Source: Spirochaetales bacterium
Lineage (GTDB): Bacteria; Spirochaetota; Spirochaetia; DSM-2461
Assembly: GCA_016936555.1 (NCBI GenBank)
Contig: JAFGXR010000045.1
Span: 1 to 32,213 of the forward strand
Reading direction: 5' to 3'
DNA: 32,213 nucleotides
Shown: positions 14,690 to 21,690 of the stretch, one piece after another
Numbering within the stretch: the stretch's first letter is position 1
Layout: the number at the start of each line of letters is the position of its first letter
Notes under the pieces: model-generated
What the model was told of the DNA's origin: nothing
Database searches by the model: none
Seen by the model: only the letters and a program-made list of their open reading frames with translations
Position numbers and translations under genes: made by a program

Positions 14690-14713
14690 GGTTCAAGTCC
14701 CCCTCGCAGGGCA
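14690..14713 (+). other. tRNA 3'-end-like remnant, possible attachment site
   Basis: GGTTCAAGTCCCCC followed by TCGCAGGGCA reads like a T-loop (TTCAAGT with G53-C61 in register), a T-stem 3' strand and a 7-nt acceptor 3' strand, then an A-run. The 5' partner strands are absent: the bases before GG do not pair with CCCCC, and no D-arm or anticodon arm is upstream. Such 3' fragments mark one end of elements integrated in tRNA genes. The position coincides with the change from core-like to island sequence. The implied acceptor 5' strand (CCTGCGA) is unusual for a tRNA, so this is uncertain. Confidence 0.35.
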
Positions 14714-14917
14714 TAAAAAAAGGTACAGTCGAGACTGAAGCTTTCCATAACGAAATAATCCGACGGGGTGAAACGGATTTCTTTAAACTTGAAAGAAAGC
14801 AGGATAAACCATCAAAACGCTGGACGTTGTTATCTTCTGGGAAATGATGGATTAGTGATACTTCATCCACTTTTTTTCCAATGATTAACAAATCCTTTAA
14901 GCTTTCTCCGTAAATTA

Positions 14918-14947
14918 TTTTGCATATATACAAATATATTTGCAAAA
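14918..14947. repeat. Inverted repeat TTTTGCA-N16-TGCAAAA
   Basis: Perfect 7-bp arms (14918-14924 and 14941-14947) lie about 40 bp upstream of the sigma-54-type promoter at 14986. Both the spacing and the palindromic form would suit an activator or operator site, but the whole region is AT-rich and chance is possible. Confidence 0.3.
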
Positions 14948-14985
14948 AATAGAATCTTGCAGTCCCTATATTGACTTATTCATAT

Positions 14986-15001
14986 TGGCACGGATTCTGC
15001 A
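14986..15001 (+). promoter_or_regulatory. Sigma-54 (RpoN)-type promoter 1
   Basis: TGGCACGGATTCTGCA matches the -24/-12 consensus TGGCACGNNNNTTGCW with one mismatch and the exact GG-to-GC spacing. It is preceded by CATAT, as is the second copy at 15421. It lies 26 nt upstream of the ATG at 15027. A TTGACT at 14971 has no matching -10. Confidence 0.65.
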
Positions 15002-15026
15002 ATAAACTAATTAAGAGGTTTGAAAT

Positions 15027-15265
15027 ATGTTGAAAATCAAAAGAACAGATGATGAAAAATTAATCTGAAAAAGGGATCCAGTCATATCTCTTCCTATGAT
15101 AAGGTTCCGGCAAAAACTTCAAATACTGATCAAAATAGTCGGGAGCCAACAGAGCAAAACTGTCATAGTTTACATAAATGTATATTGTGCGGAAATCCTA
15201 TACCTGAAGAAAAAATGCAACCAGTTCCCAATACATTGTTATGCATCAGTTGTCAAAAGAAATAA
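15027..15265 (+). pseudogene. Small DksA/TraR-type C4 zinc-finger protein, apparently frameshifted
   Basis: AGAGG 8 nt before the ATG at 15027 starts MLKIKRTDDEKLI-stop. The adjacent frame, open from 15056 to the TAA at 15265, continues INLKKGSSHISSYDKVPAKT and ends in CILCGNPIPEEKMQPVPNTL, then LCISCQKK. That is the CxxCGxxIPxxRxxAxPxTxxCxxC zinc finger of DksA/TraR proteins, which bind RNA polymerase or serve as small phage and plasmid regulators. One extra A in the AAAAA run at 15055-15059 would join both parts into about 79 residues. This is either a real single-base loss, a sequencing error in a homopolymer, or programmed slippage. It lacks the long DksA coiled coil, so it is TraR-sized at most. 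Confidence 0.6.
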
Positions 15266-15420
15266 GAACTGATACCCCCCAAACACTGAAAATGAAAGTT
15301 GATGGAATAGAAGGTAGTCGGGAAGATATTAATATAGCAAGACTACGACATTATTACAGGACAATTGAAAGAGAAGAAATCTACTCCTAAAGAAAGCCGG
15401 AAATGGCATCTCTTACATAT

Positions 15421-15436
15421 TGGCACAAATTATGCG
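15421..15436 (+). promoter_or_regulatory. Sigma-54 (RpoN)-type promoter 2
   Basis: TGGCACAAATTATGCG has the -24 TGGCAC and the -12 TGC at the correct spacing and the same CATAT prefix as promoter 1. It lies 31 nt upstream of the ATG at 15467, where a transcription start about 12 nt downstream leaves room for the GGAGG leader. Confidence 0.6.
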
Positions 15437-15466
15437 AGACCAAAGAGTATGGAAACTGGAGGATTA

Positions 15467-16030
15467 ATGATAGAAAAACTAAAGAGCATTATTCAACTAT
15501 CTATATGTGGCTACCTATTCTTTACCGGCCTCTATTGGATTGGTCAATACTTAATAAATCAGCAGCAGCCTACACAACCAAGTCCTCCCCTATCTTCTTT
15601 TCAGCAGCAAGTCATCAGAGAGCCGGAAAAATCACTGACAGAACGACCAATGCAAGATAGATATAAACTGCTTACCGGAAACTTCCGGGGAATAAACAGC
15701 CATGAAGATATTGCAAGGTACATAAAAGATAATGTTCGATATGAAATTGAGAATTTCGATGTATGGACTTCGCCAAGCGAAACTCTTAATCGCGGGTATG
15801 GGGATTGCGATGACTATGCGTTGCTATACATGAACCTGGCTTACTTGAATTTGGGTATTAAAATGGATTTTGTCGCTGTAAACGATATTGATAGAACGAT
15901 AAAAACCGGTGATCCTACTCACGCTGAAGTCCGCTACAGAGGGCAACATTATAATATTTATACTAGAGAAAAACTTGAAAAGACTGTTGTGTTTTATTCC
16001 TATGAATTTGATGAGCTTTTTGATCACTAA
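15467..16030 (+). CDS. Membrane-anchored transglutaminase-like cysteine protease-fold protein
   Basis: The ATG at 15467 has GGAGG 4 nt upstream and gives 187 residues; an upstream TTG (15365) would add 34 residues across the promoter. One membrane helix (about 7-30, IIQLSICGYLFFTGLYWIGQ) and a Gln/Pro-rich linker precede a transglutaminase-like domain. The domain shows WTSPSETLNRGYGDCDDYAL, with the catalytic Cys114 in GDCDDYA and His152 in THAEVRY. The usual third residue (Asp in a WxxxDP motif) is not evident. Related domains act as peptidases or cross-linkers in the periplasm. The orientation puts the enzyme outside the inner membrane. Its sigma-54-type promoter is shared in form with the zinc-finger gene upstream. 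Role unknown. Confidence 0.7.
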   Translation: MIEKLKSIIQLSICGYLFFTGLYWIGQYLINQQQPTQPSPPLSSFQQQVIREPEKSLTERPMQDRYKLLTGNFRGINSHEDIARYIKDNVRYEIENFDVWTSPSETLNRGYGDCDDYALLYMNLAYLNLGIKMDFVAVNDIDRTIKTGDPTHAEVRYRGQHYNIYTREKLEKTVVFYSYEFDELFDH

Positions 16031-16115
16031 AGCATCTTTTTCTAGGAATTTTCCCTATATAAGTATTCAGAAAGTTATTGGATAATACATATTGTAAAAA
16101 AAATAAGGAGAAATC

Positions 16116-17033
16116 ATGGGACTATTCAGTAAACCAATTAATTGTCCTCAGCCATTTATCGGGAAATGGGTGAATGAAAGCATTATAGCAAGTCTCAATT
16201 TTGATTCTGTTACGATTTATCAGCAAGGAAAAGAAATAGAGATTTACCGGAAGATACTTGGCCGCAATACACAGGGAAGTTTCGGATTGTTCAGCAAAGC
16301 TTCCGGGAAATTTTATTACACATCATTTTTCGCAATGGGTCCTAGAATTGGTTTTGACACACTCAGGCTAAAGATCCTAGAGAGCCCTTTTCCCTTTACT
16401 TCCGAAATGGGATTTATGAAAGCCAAGACTTTATTAGAAGAAGAATTACATGAATACACAACATATACAGCAAGTAACAAGGAGGAAATATCTGAAAGAG
16501 AAGAATCAGGTGAATCAGTATATATTGATCACTACTCAGAACCTCTATATGCAGAAAATGTTCAATCTAATTTTGAAGAGATGAAAAATAGAAGAAATAA
16601 ACAGTGCTCCCGTTGCGGTAGCCGACAGTCCGTACAGGTTCACCATCTTACCCCTGTACAATTTGGTGGAACTGATGAAAAAAGCAACCTGATTTATCTT
16701 TGCAAAGAATGTCATGAAAAAGAACATGGTTACGAATTTGGAAATGAGAAGAAAAATTTAACTAATAGAAAACCTCTTGAGAAACCAGCTATGATTAATC
16801 AGGCTATTAATGAAGGGAAAATGCTCAAAATTAAATATTACAGCCCCAAATATCGTGACAAACCAGCAGAGACAACAGAGAGGATTGTCAGACCAATAGA
16901 ATTATATAAAAAGGAATACCGATCAAACTATTCTTCTGGTTTTCATATGACTCTAAGGGCATTTTGTACTCTTCGTAATGGTGAGAGGAATTTCCAGATA
17001 CGTAGAATCGAAGAGATGCGTATCGTAGACTAA
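16116..17033 (+). CDS. HNH endonuclease-WYL domain fusion protein
   Basis: 305 residues. Residues 1-110 are of unknown fold. Residues 160-205 form an HNH nuclease: CSRC (164-167), VHHLTPVQFGG (HH 176-177), NLIYLCKECHEKEH (Asn191, Cys196/199, His200). Residues 225-305 fit a WYL domain: INQAINEGKMLKIKYYS, TTERIVRPIELY and a final RNFQIRRIEEMRI. WYL domains bind nucleic-acid ligands and often control or activate defence systems. AAGGAG lies 5 nt before the ATG. The gene sits alone between the transglutaminase-like gene and hsdM, with 145 nt to hsdM. It may be a regulated nuclease effector, which is inferred. Confidence 0.78.
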   Translation: MGLFSKPINCPQPFIGKWVNESIIASLNFDSVTIYQQGKEIEIYRKILGRNTQGSFGLFSKASGKFYYTSFFAMGPRIGFDTLRLKILESPFPFTSEMGFMKAKTLLEEELHEYTTYTASNKEEISEREESGESVYIDHYSEPLYAENVQSNFEEMKNRRNKQCSRCGSRQSVQVHHLTPVQFGGTDEKSNLIYLCKECHEKEHGYEFGNEKKNLTNRKPLEKPAMINQAINEGKMLKIKYYSPKYRDKPAETTERIVRPIELYKKEYRSNYSSGFHMTLRAFCTLRNGERNFQIRRIEEMRIVD

Positions 17034-17178
17034 TAATGGGGACAGATTCCAGAAAAATGTTAATGCTTCATTCCTGCAATCCAATATATACTGATCATAC
17101 TTCTAAAACTTTCACACTTGAGGCAACAATGACATCTTTTCCTTTCCATCAACAATTACCATCCTCCAGGGAGACCAA

Positions 17179-18633
17179 ATGATAACCGGCGAAATCAAAA
17201 ACAAAGTAGATAAAATATGGGAGATATTCTGGACAGGAGGAATCACCAACCCCCTCTCAGTCATCGAACAGATCACCTATCTCCTCTTCATCAAAAGCCT
17301 GGACGACAAGCAGAGCGATTCGGAAGCTAACGCATCCCTTCTGGGAACAGAAGTGGATAAAATCTTCCCCGATAACCAATCGGAACTGCGTTGGAAAAAC
17401 TTCAAGCAAATGGACGCGGTCACCATGTTTGAAACCATGCAGAAAAAGGTCTTCCCCTTTATCAAAAACATGGACAGCAACAAGCAGTCTGCTTTTTCCA
17501 AATATATGGCCGATGCCATCTATATGATTCCCACACCCCAGATGCTGGAAAAAATCATTACCAATGTGGACACTCTCCCCTTAAAAGAGAGGGATACCAA
17601 GGGAGATCTCTACGAGTACCTCCTGTCCAAGGTAGCCACAGCGGGAACCAACGGCCAATTCCGCACACCCCGTCATATAATCAAGATGATGGTGGAACTG
17701 ATGAAACCGACTCCCACCGACATCATTATTGACCCGGCAGCCGGTTCTGCAGGATTTCTGGTAGCGGCGGGAGAATATTTAGTCAGAAACAATGATGATC
17801 TTTTCTCTATCCAGCAGGTTAAAGATCACTACGGTAAAGATATGTTCCACGGTTACGATATGGACAGCACTATGCTCCGAATCGGCGCCATGAATATGAT
17901 GCTCCACGGTGTGGAGAGCCCCAATATTGAATATCGCGATTCCCTTTCGGAAGTGAACAAGGACAACGAAAAATTCACCCTCGTTCTGGCCAATCCTCCC
18001 TTCAAGGGATCATTGGACCATGAAGCCGTATCGGCTGATCTGCTCAAGGTGACCCAGACGAAAAAGACAGAACTGCTCTTCCTTTCCCTCTTTCTGCGCA
18101 TTCTGAAAAAAGGGGGCCGGGCGGCATCGATTGTTCCCGACGGGGTACTCTTCGGCAGTTCGGGGGCTCATAAAGCGATTCGTAAAGAGATTGTGGAGAA
18201 TCATCAGCTCCACGCCATTATCTCAATGCCCAGCGGTGTCTTCAAACCCTACGCGGGAGTTTCCACAGCCATCATGATTTTCACCAAAACCGGTGCCGGA
18301 GGAACAGACAAGGTCTGGTTTTACGATATGAAAGCTGATGGTTTGTCTCTCGATGATAAACGGCAGCCCATAGAAGAGAATGATATCCCCGATATTGTTT
18401 CCCGGTATCACAATCTTGATTCTGAAGAGAGCCGGAAAAGAACGGAACAGTCCTTTTTTGTACCCAAGGATGAGATAGTCGGGAACGATTATGACCTGTC
18501 GATCAATCGGTATAAGGAGATTGAGTATGATGAGGTTGAATATGAAGAACCGTTCAAAATACTTGAGAAGATAATTAACACTGAAAAAGAGATTACAAAT
18601 CTACTTTCTGAATTAAAGAGCGCTATTGTATGA
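17179..18633 (+). CDS. hsdM: Type I restriction-modification methyltransferase subunit
   Basis: 484 residues. An N-terminal helical HsdM_N domain (VDKIWEIFWTGGITNPLSV) precedes the N6-adenine methyltransferase. Motif I is DPAAGSAGFL (185-194) and the catalytic motif IV is NPPF (272-275, in LANPPFKGSLD); PRHIIKMMVELMKPTP is the usual pre-motif I segment. With HsdS it methylates the target adenine and with HsdR it restricts. AGGGAG stands 5 nt before the ATG. The gene is moderate in GC until about 18,560, where composition drops. Its stop overlaps hsdS by 4 nt. Confidence 0.95.
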   Translation: MITGEIKNKVDKIWEIFWTGGITNPLSVIEQITYLLFIKSLDDKQSDSEANASLLGTEVDKIFPDNQSELRWKNFKQMDAVTMFETMQKKVFPFIKNMDSNKQSAFSKYMADAIYMIPTPQMLEKIITNVDTLPLKERDTKGDLYEYLLSKVATAGTNGQFRTPRHIIKMMVELMKPTPTDIIIDPAAGSAGFLVAAGEYLVRNNDDLFSIQQVKDHYGKDMFHGYDMDSTMLRIGAMNMMLHGVESPNIEYRDSLSEVNKDNEKFTLVLANPPFKGSLDHEAVSADLLKVTQTKKTELLFLSLFLRILKKGGRAASIVPDGVLFGSSGAHKAIRKEIVENHQLHAIISMPSGVFKPYAGVSTAIMIFTKTGAGGTDKVWFYDMKADGLSLDDKRQPIEENDIPDIVSRYHNLDSEESRKRTEQSFFVPKDEIVGNDYDLSINRYKEIEYDEVEYEEPFKILEKIINTEKEITNLLSELKSAIV

Positions 18634-19790
18634 GTTTATTACCATATAAAAAATTGATCGAGGTTTCTGATTTAATAATGGGTCAATCTCCACCTTCATC
18701 TTCATACAATGAACTTTCAGATGGATATCCATTTTTACAAGGAAAAACTGAGTTCGGGAGTTTGTTTCCTACTGAAAGGATTTATTGTACAGACCCTAAA
18801 AAAATATCACAGCTAAATGACATCCTTATATCAGTAAGGGCTCCAGTTGGTGATGTAAACCTCTCAGATAAATCTTATTGTATCGGTAGAGGATTAGCTG
18901 CGATTAGAACTGGGGTTGAAATCGATTCTAAGTATTTGTTTTATTACTTTTTAAAGAATAAGCAACAAATCGCAGACATGGGAACTGGAAGTACATTTAA
19001 AGCTATTGGAAAATCCGTTCTTGCTGATCTTAAAATCCCTCTCCCCCCCCTCCCTATTCAGAAGAAAATTGTCCAGGTTCTGGACAAAGCACGGCAGCTC
19101 ATCGACTTGAGAGAAAAACAGATGCTCTATTTAGATGAACTAGTTCAAAGTTTTTTTTATGATATGTTTGGTGATCCTGTGACTAATCCGAAGGGGTGGG
19201 ACTATGATTCATTATCAAATTACGGTTCATTTAAGAATGGTTTGAATTTTGCGAAAGGAGAATCAGGAAATAAAATCAGATATCTGGGGGTTGGGGATTT
19301 TAAATCACATTCAAAAATTACTGATATCAATTCATTAACTCATGTCTATCTAAATGAAACACCCTCAGAAGGATATTTTCTAACTAACGGTGATATCGTA
19401 TTTGTTCGTTCTAATGGTAATAGAGAACTTGTCGGAAGATGCTTAGCTATTTACCCTGATATGGAAAAAGTGACTTTCAGCGGATTTTGTATAAGATTTC
19501 GAATAAATAACAATGAAATAGATCCTATATATCTAGTACATCTTTTTAGAATTAAATCATTCAAGAAAACAATGCTTCAGAATGGCCGTGGTGCAAATAT
19601 TCAGAACATCAATCAAAAGCTTTTAAGTGGTTTAGAAATACCAATGCCTCCCCAAAAACTCCAAAATGAGTTTGCCAATAAAGTACAAAAGATTGAAGCT
19701 CAAAAAGTCCTGATGCAGGAATCTCTTGAAGAAATGAAAAACAATTATAACAGCTTGATGCAGAGAGCCTTTAAAGGGAAACTGTTTTGA
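18630..19790 (+). CDS. hsdS: Type I restriction-modification specificity subunit
   Basis: 386 residues with two target-recognition domains (about 1-135 and 180-345). Each is followed by a helical conserved region: PLPPLPIQKKIVQVLDKARQ with a coiled coil near 136-175, and PMPPQKLQNEFANKVQKIEA at the C-terminus. It sets DNA specificity for HsdM and HsdR. The recognition domains are AT-rich (about 30-35% GC in the lines I counted), while the central conserved region at 19,030-19,130 is about 45% GC like hsdM. This fits exchange of recognition domains. It overlaps both neighbours (ATGA at hsdM, TTGA at the OLD gene). Confidence 0.93.
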   Translation: MSLLPYKKLIEVSDLIMGQSPPSSSYNELSDGYPFLQGKTEFGSLFPTERIYCTDPKKISQLNDILISVRAPVGDVNLSDKSYCIGRGLAAIRTGVEIDSKYLFYYFLKNKQQIADMGTGSTFKAIGKSVLADLKIPLPPLPIQKKIVQVLDKARQLIDLREKQMLYLDELVQSFFYDMFGDPVTNPKGWDYDSLSNYGSFKNGLNFAKGESGNKIRYLGVGDFKSHSKITDINSLTHVYLNETPSEGYFLTNGDIVFVRSNGNRELVGRCLAIYPDMEKVTFSGFCIRFRINNNEIDPIYLVHLFRIKSFKKTMLQNGRGANIQNINQKLLSGLEIPMPPQKLQNEFANKVQKIEAQKVLMQESLEEMKNNYNSLMQRAFKGKLF

Positions 19791-21592
19791 AATTACGAAG
19801 AATTGAAGTTGAAAATTTCAGAGGATATTTAAAACCATTTGCAATTGATTTTGATGATTTCACTGCAATAATTGGAAAAAATGACATCGGCAAATCAACA
19901 ATCCTGTCAGCCCTAACTATTTTTCTTGAGGGCGATGGATGTAAGATCGATTCTGGCGATGGCTGTATTCATGGTGATCCATCAAATGTCCGGATTTCTT
20001 GTGATTTTGATAACCCACCAGAATCTGTAATTATAGATACATCGTATTCTACATCATTAACTGATGAATGTTTGCTGCTTGAGAATGGGAGTATTAGATT
20101 AACAAAGATCTATGACTGTACAAAGAGTACAATAAAACCACAAGCATTCATTGACGCGGAACATCACCCTGTTTTTGGAGGTAATTCTTTACTCCCTTTA
20201 ACGATCTCAGACCTAAAAAAGGAAGCCCAAAAACTTAATATAGAATTAGAAACAGGTGAAGCTACTGCAAAAGCTAAAATCCGAAAGGCAATAATTGAAA
20301 GATCAACACCTGGTAGTTTTGAAAAAACTAACATCAGAATCCCAGCCGGAAAAAATGGAGCTAATGAAATCTGGGAACAGCTACTAAATTACTTACCTCA
20401 TTGTGCTCTTTTTATCTCAGATCGTTCTAGTACAGATAAAGATGATGAAGCTCAATCTCCACTTAAAATAGCTGTACAGAATGCTCTTGATGAAATACAA
20501 CCTCAACTTGATGAAATTGCCGAATTCATTGAAAACAAAGTTCAAAATGTAGCAAATCGTACTTTAGAAAAATTGAACGAAATGAATTCTAATTTAGCCT
20601 CAGAATTAAGCACATCATTAAGAGAAAAACCAAAATGGAAAGATATTTTTAAATATACTCTTCAGAGTGATTCCGGGATTCCATTGGATAAGAGAGGATC
20701 AGGAGTAAGAAGGATGGTTTTATTAAATTTTTTCAGAGCTGAAGCTGAGCGTAAAGCCTCAGAAGGCTCTTCTCGTCCAATTCTATACGCAATTGAAGAG
20801 CCAGAGACCTCACAACATCCTGAGCATCAAAAATTACTGATTAAAGCTTTACTTGAATTATCTGAAAACAATGACCAAGTTGTAATTACTTCTCATGCAC
20901 CTGGCTTAATAGGCGAAGTACCTGCTGAATGTGTTCGATTTATAGATGAAAACTCAGGAGAAAAGAAAATAAGAAGTCTTGAGACGGAGGAACATATTTC
21001 TCTTTTTCAGTCATTAGCAGAAAAAATGGGATTATTACCGGATAACCAAATCAAAGTAATAATTTGTGTTGAAGGTGTTAATGATGTGAGATTTCTAAAA
21101 CATGTTAGTAGGATTTTAAAAGGGTCTGGAGAAGATGTGCCGGATCTAAGTACAGACCACAGATTTGCTCTTCTGCCCCTTAACGGTTCAAATCTAATAG
21201 ATTTTGTAAACTTGAATCTCCTAAAACATTTTAATAGACCTGAATATCATATTTATGATCGAGATGATTTAAATACATATTCATATCAATCTGAAGATGT
21301 AAACAATCGTAATGATTGTTCGAAAGCAGTAGTCACAAAAAAGCGTTATATGGAAAGCTATATCCATCCAGAAGCTATTAAAAGAACATGTGGTTTTGAA
21401 ATCGAAATTGATGATGAAACGGATTATACAGCAAGATTTGCAACCCTTTTTGGCCAGAAGAAGTCTCGTGCAAAAGCCCATCTTGCAGATATAGTTGCTG
21501 CATCTATGAGCAAAGAAGAGATTCTTGAACGTGATAATCAAAGGGAAATTATCACTTGGCTCACAGAAATTAAAGAACTTGCAGCTTTATAG
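19787..21592 (+). CDS. OLD-family ATPase/TOPRIM endonuclease embedded in the R-M operon
   Basis: A 601-residue protein starting with TTG inside the hsdS stop (TTGA). An ABC-type ATPase comes first: VENFRGY, Walker A GKNDIGKST (30-38), a variable coiled segment, a signature-like GSGVRRMVLL, Walker B YAIEEPE (337-340 EEPE) and ITSHAP. A TOPRIM nuclease follows: ICVEGVNDVRFLKHV (Glu429) and IYDRDD (Asp491/493). This is the architecture of OLD nucleases such as GajA. No UvrD-like GajB gene follows, so it is not a plain Gabija system. Placement inside hsdM-hsdS-hsdR suggests an accessory effector triggered when restriction fails, as with RloC or PrrC; that is inferred. The gene is AT-rich. Confidence 0.85.
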   Translation: MKLRRIEVENFRGYLKPFAIDFDDFTAIIGKNDIGKSTILSALTIFLEGDGCKIDSGDGCIHGDPSNVRISCDFDNPPESVIIDTSYSTSLTDECLLLENGSIRLTKIYDCTKSTIKPQAFIDAEHHPVFGGNSLLPLTISDLKKEAQKLNIELETGEATAKAKIRKAIIERSTPGSFEKTNIRIPAGKNGANEIWEQLLNYLPHCALFISDRSSTDKDDEAQSPLKIAVQNALDEIQPQLDEIAEFIENKVQNVANRTLEKLNEMNSNLASELSTSLREKPKWKDIFKYTLQSDSGIPLDKRGSGVRRMVLLNFFRAEAERKASEGSSRPILYAIEEPETSQHPEHQKLLIKALLELSENNDQVVITSHAPGLIGEVPAECVRFIDENSGEKKIRSLETEEHISLFQSLAEKMGLLPDNQIKVIICVEGVNDVRFLKHVSRILKGSGEDVPDLSTDHRFALLPLNGSNLIDFVNLNLLKHFNRPEYHIYDRDDLNTYSYQSEDVNNRNDCSKAVVTKKRYMESYIHPEAIKRTCGFEIEIDDETDYTARFATLFGQKKSRAKAHLADIVAASMSKEEILERDNQREIITWLTEIKELAAL

Positions 21593-21612
21593 ATTCTGGT
21601 ATAGGGGGAACG

Positions 21613-21679
21613 ATGTGTAATTTTAGCTACTTAAAAAAACACGACTACTACAACACATTTTCTTCAGCCTGCGTGGAAG
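21613..21679 (+). repeat. 67-bp direct repeat, left copy (right copy 23042-23108)
   Basis: The two 67-bp segments differ at only three positions, each a third codon base with no amino-acid change (Phe, Ser, Ser). The repeats bracket the AlbA_2 gene. Confidence 0.9.
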
Positions 21680-21690
21680 GTTCCCCATGA
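21613..21690 (+). pseudogene. Truncated second copy of the hsdR start, now a 25-codon leader ORF
   Basis: GGGGG 4 nt upstream starts MCNFSYLKKHDYYNTFSSAC, then VEGSP and a stop. The first 22 residues are identical to the N-terminus of HsdR at 23042. The ORF ends in a TGA that overlaps the ATG of the AlbA_2 gene (ATGA), so it can couple translation to it. It appears to be the original hsdR start, cut off by insertion of the AlbA_2 gene. Confidence 0.8.

Larger units (their letters stand above)
14557..15026. other. 470-nt AT-rich intergenic stretch at the island edge
   Basis: No convincing complete gene. It holds the LRR gene's promoter region, the perfect repeat ATTGTTA-TTT-TAACAAT (14650-14666), a tRNA-3'-like stretch (14690-14713), and a protein-like open frame without a start (14677-14847, containing ETEAFHNEIIRRGETDFFKL and RKQDKPSKRWTLLSSGK) that may be a gene scrap of unknown family. 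An inverted repeat and a sigma-54-type promoter complete it. A minus-strand frame at 14601-14945 is judged to be a shadow. Confidence 0.5.

Noticed and set aside
14601-14945. 114-codon minus-strand frame in the island-edge intergenic region
   Set aside because: It crosses the tRNA-like stretch and AT-rich repeats, has no ribosome-binding site, and its C-terminus is low-complexity; the opposite strand looks more protein-like.
15292-15390. 32-codon ORF beginning MKVDGIEGSREDINIARLRH
   Set aside because: No ribosome-binding site, no family match that I know, and it lies in the leader of the transglutaminase-like gene.
17037-17052. TGGGGACAGATTCC downstream of the HNH-WYL gene, like motifs seen beside some transposable repeats
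   Set aside because: A single copy here with no transposase or inverted partner, so no mobile element can be supported.
19787-21592. Gabija system (GajA-GajB)
   Set aside because: The OLD protein resembles GajA in architecture, but no UvrD-like helicase gene follows; AlbA_2 and hsdR do.
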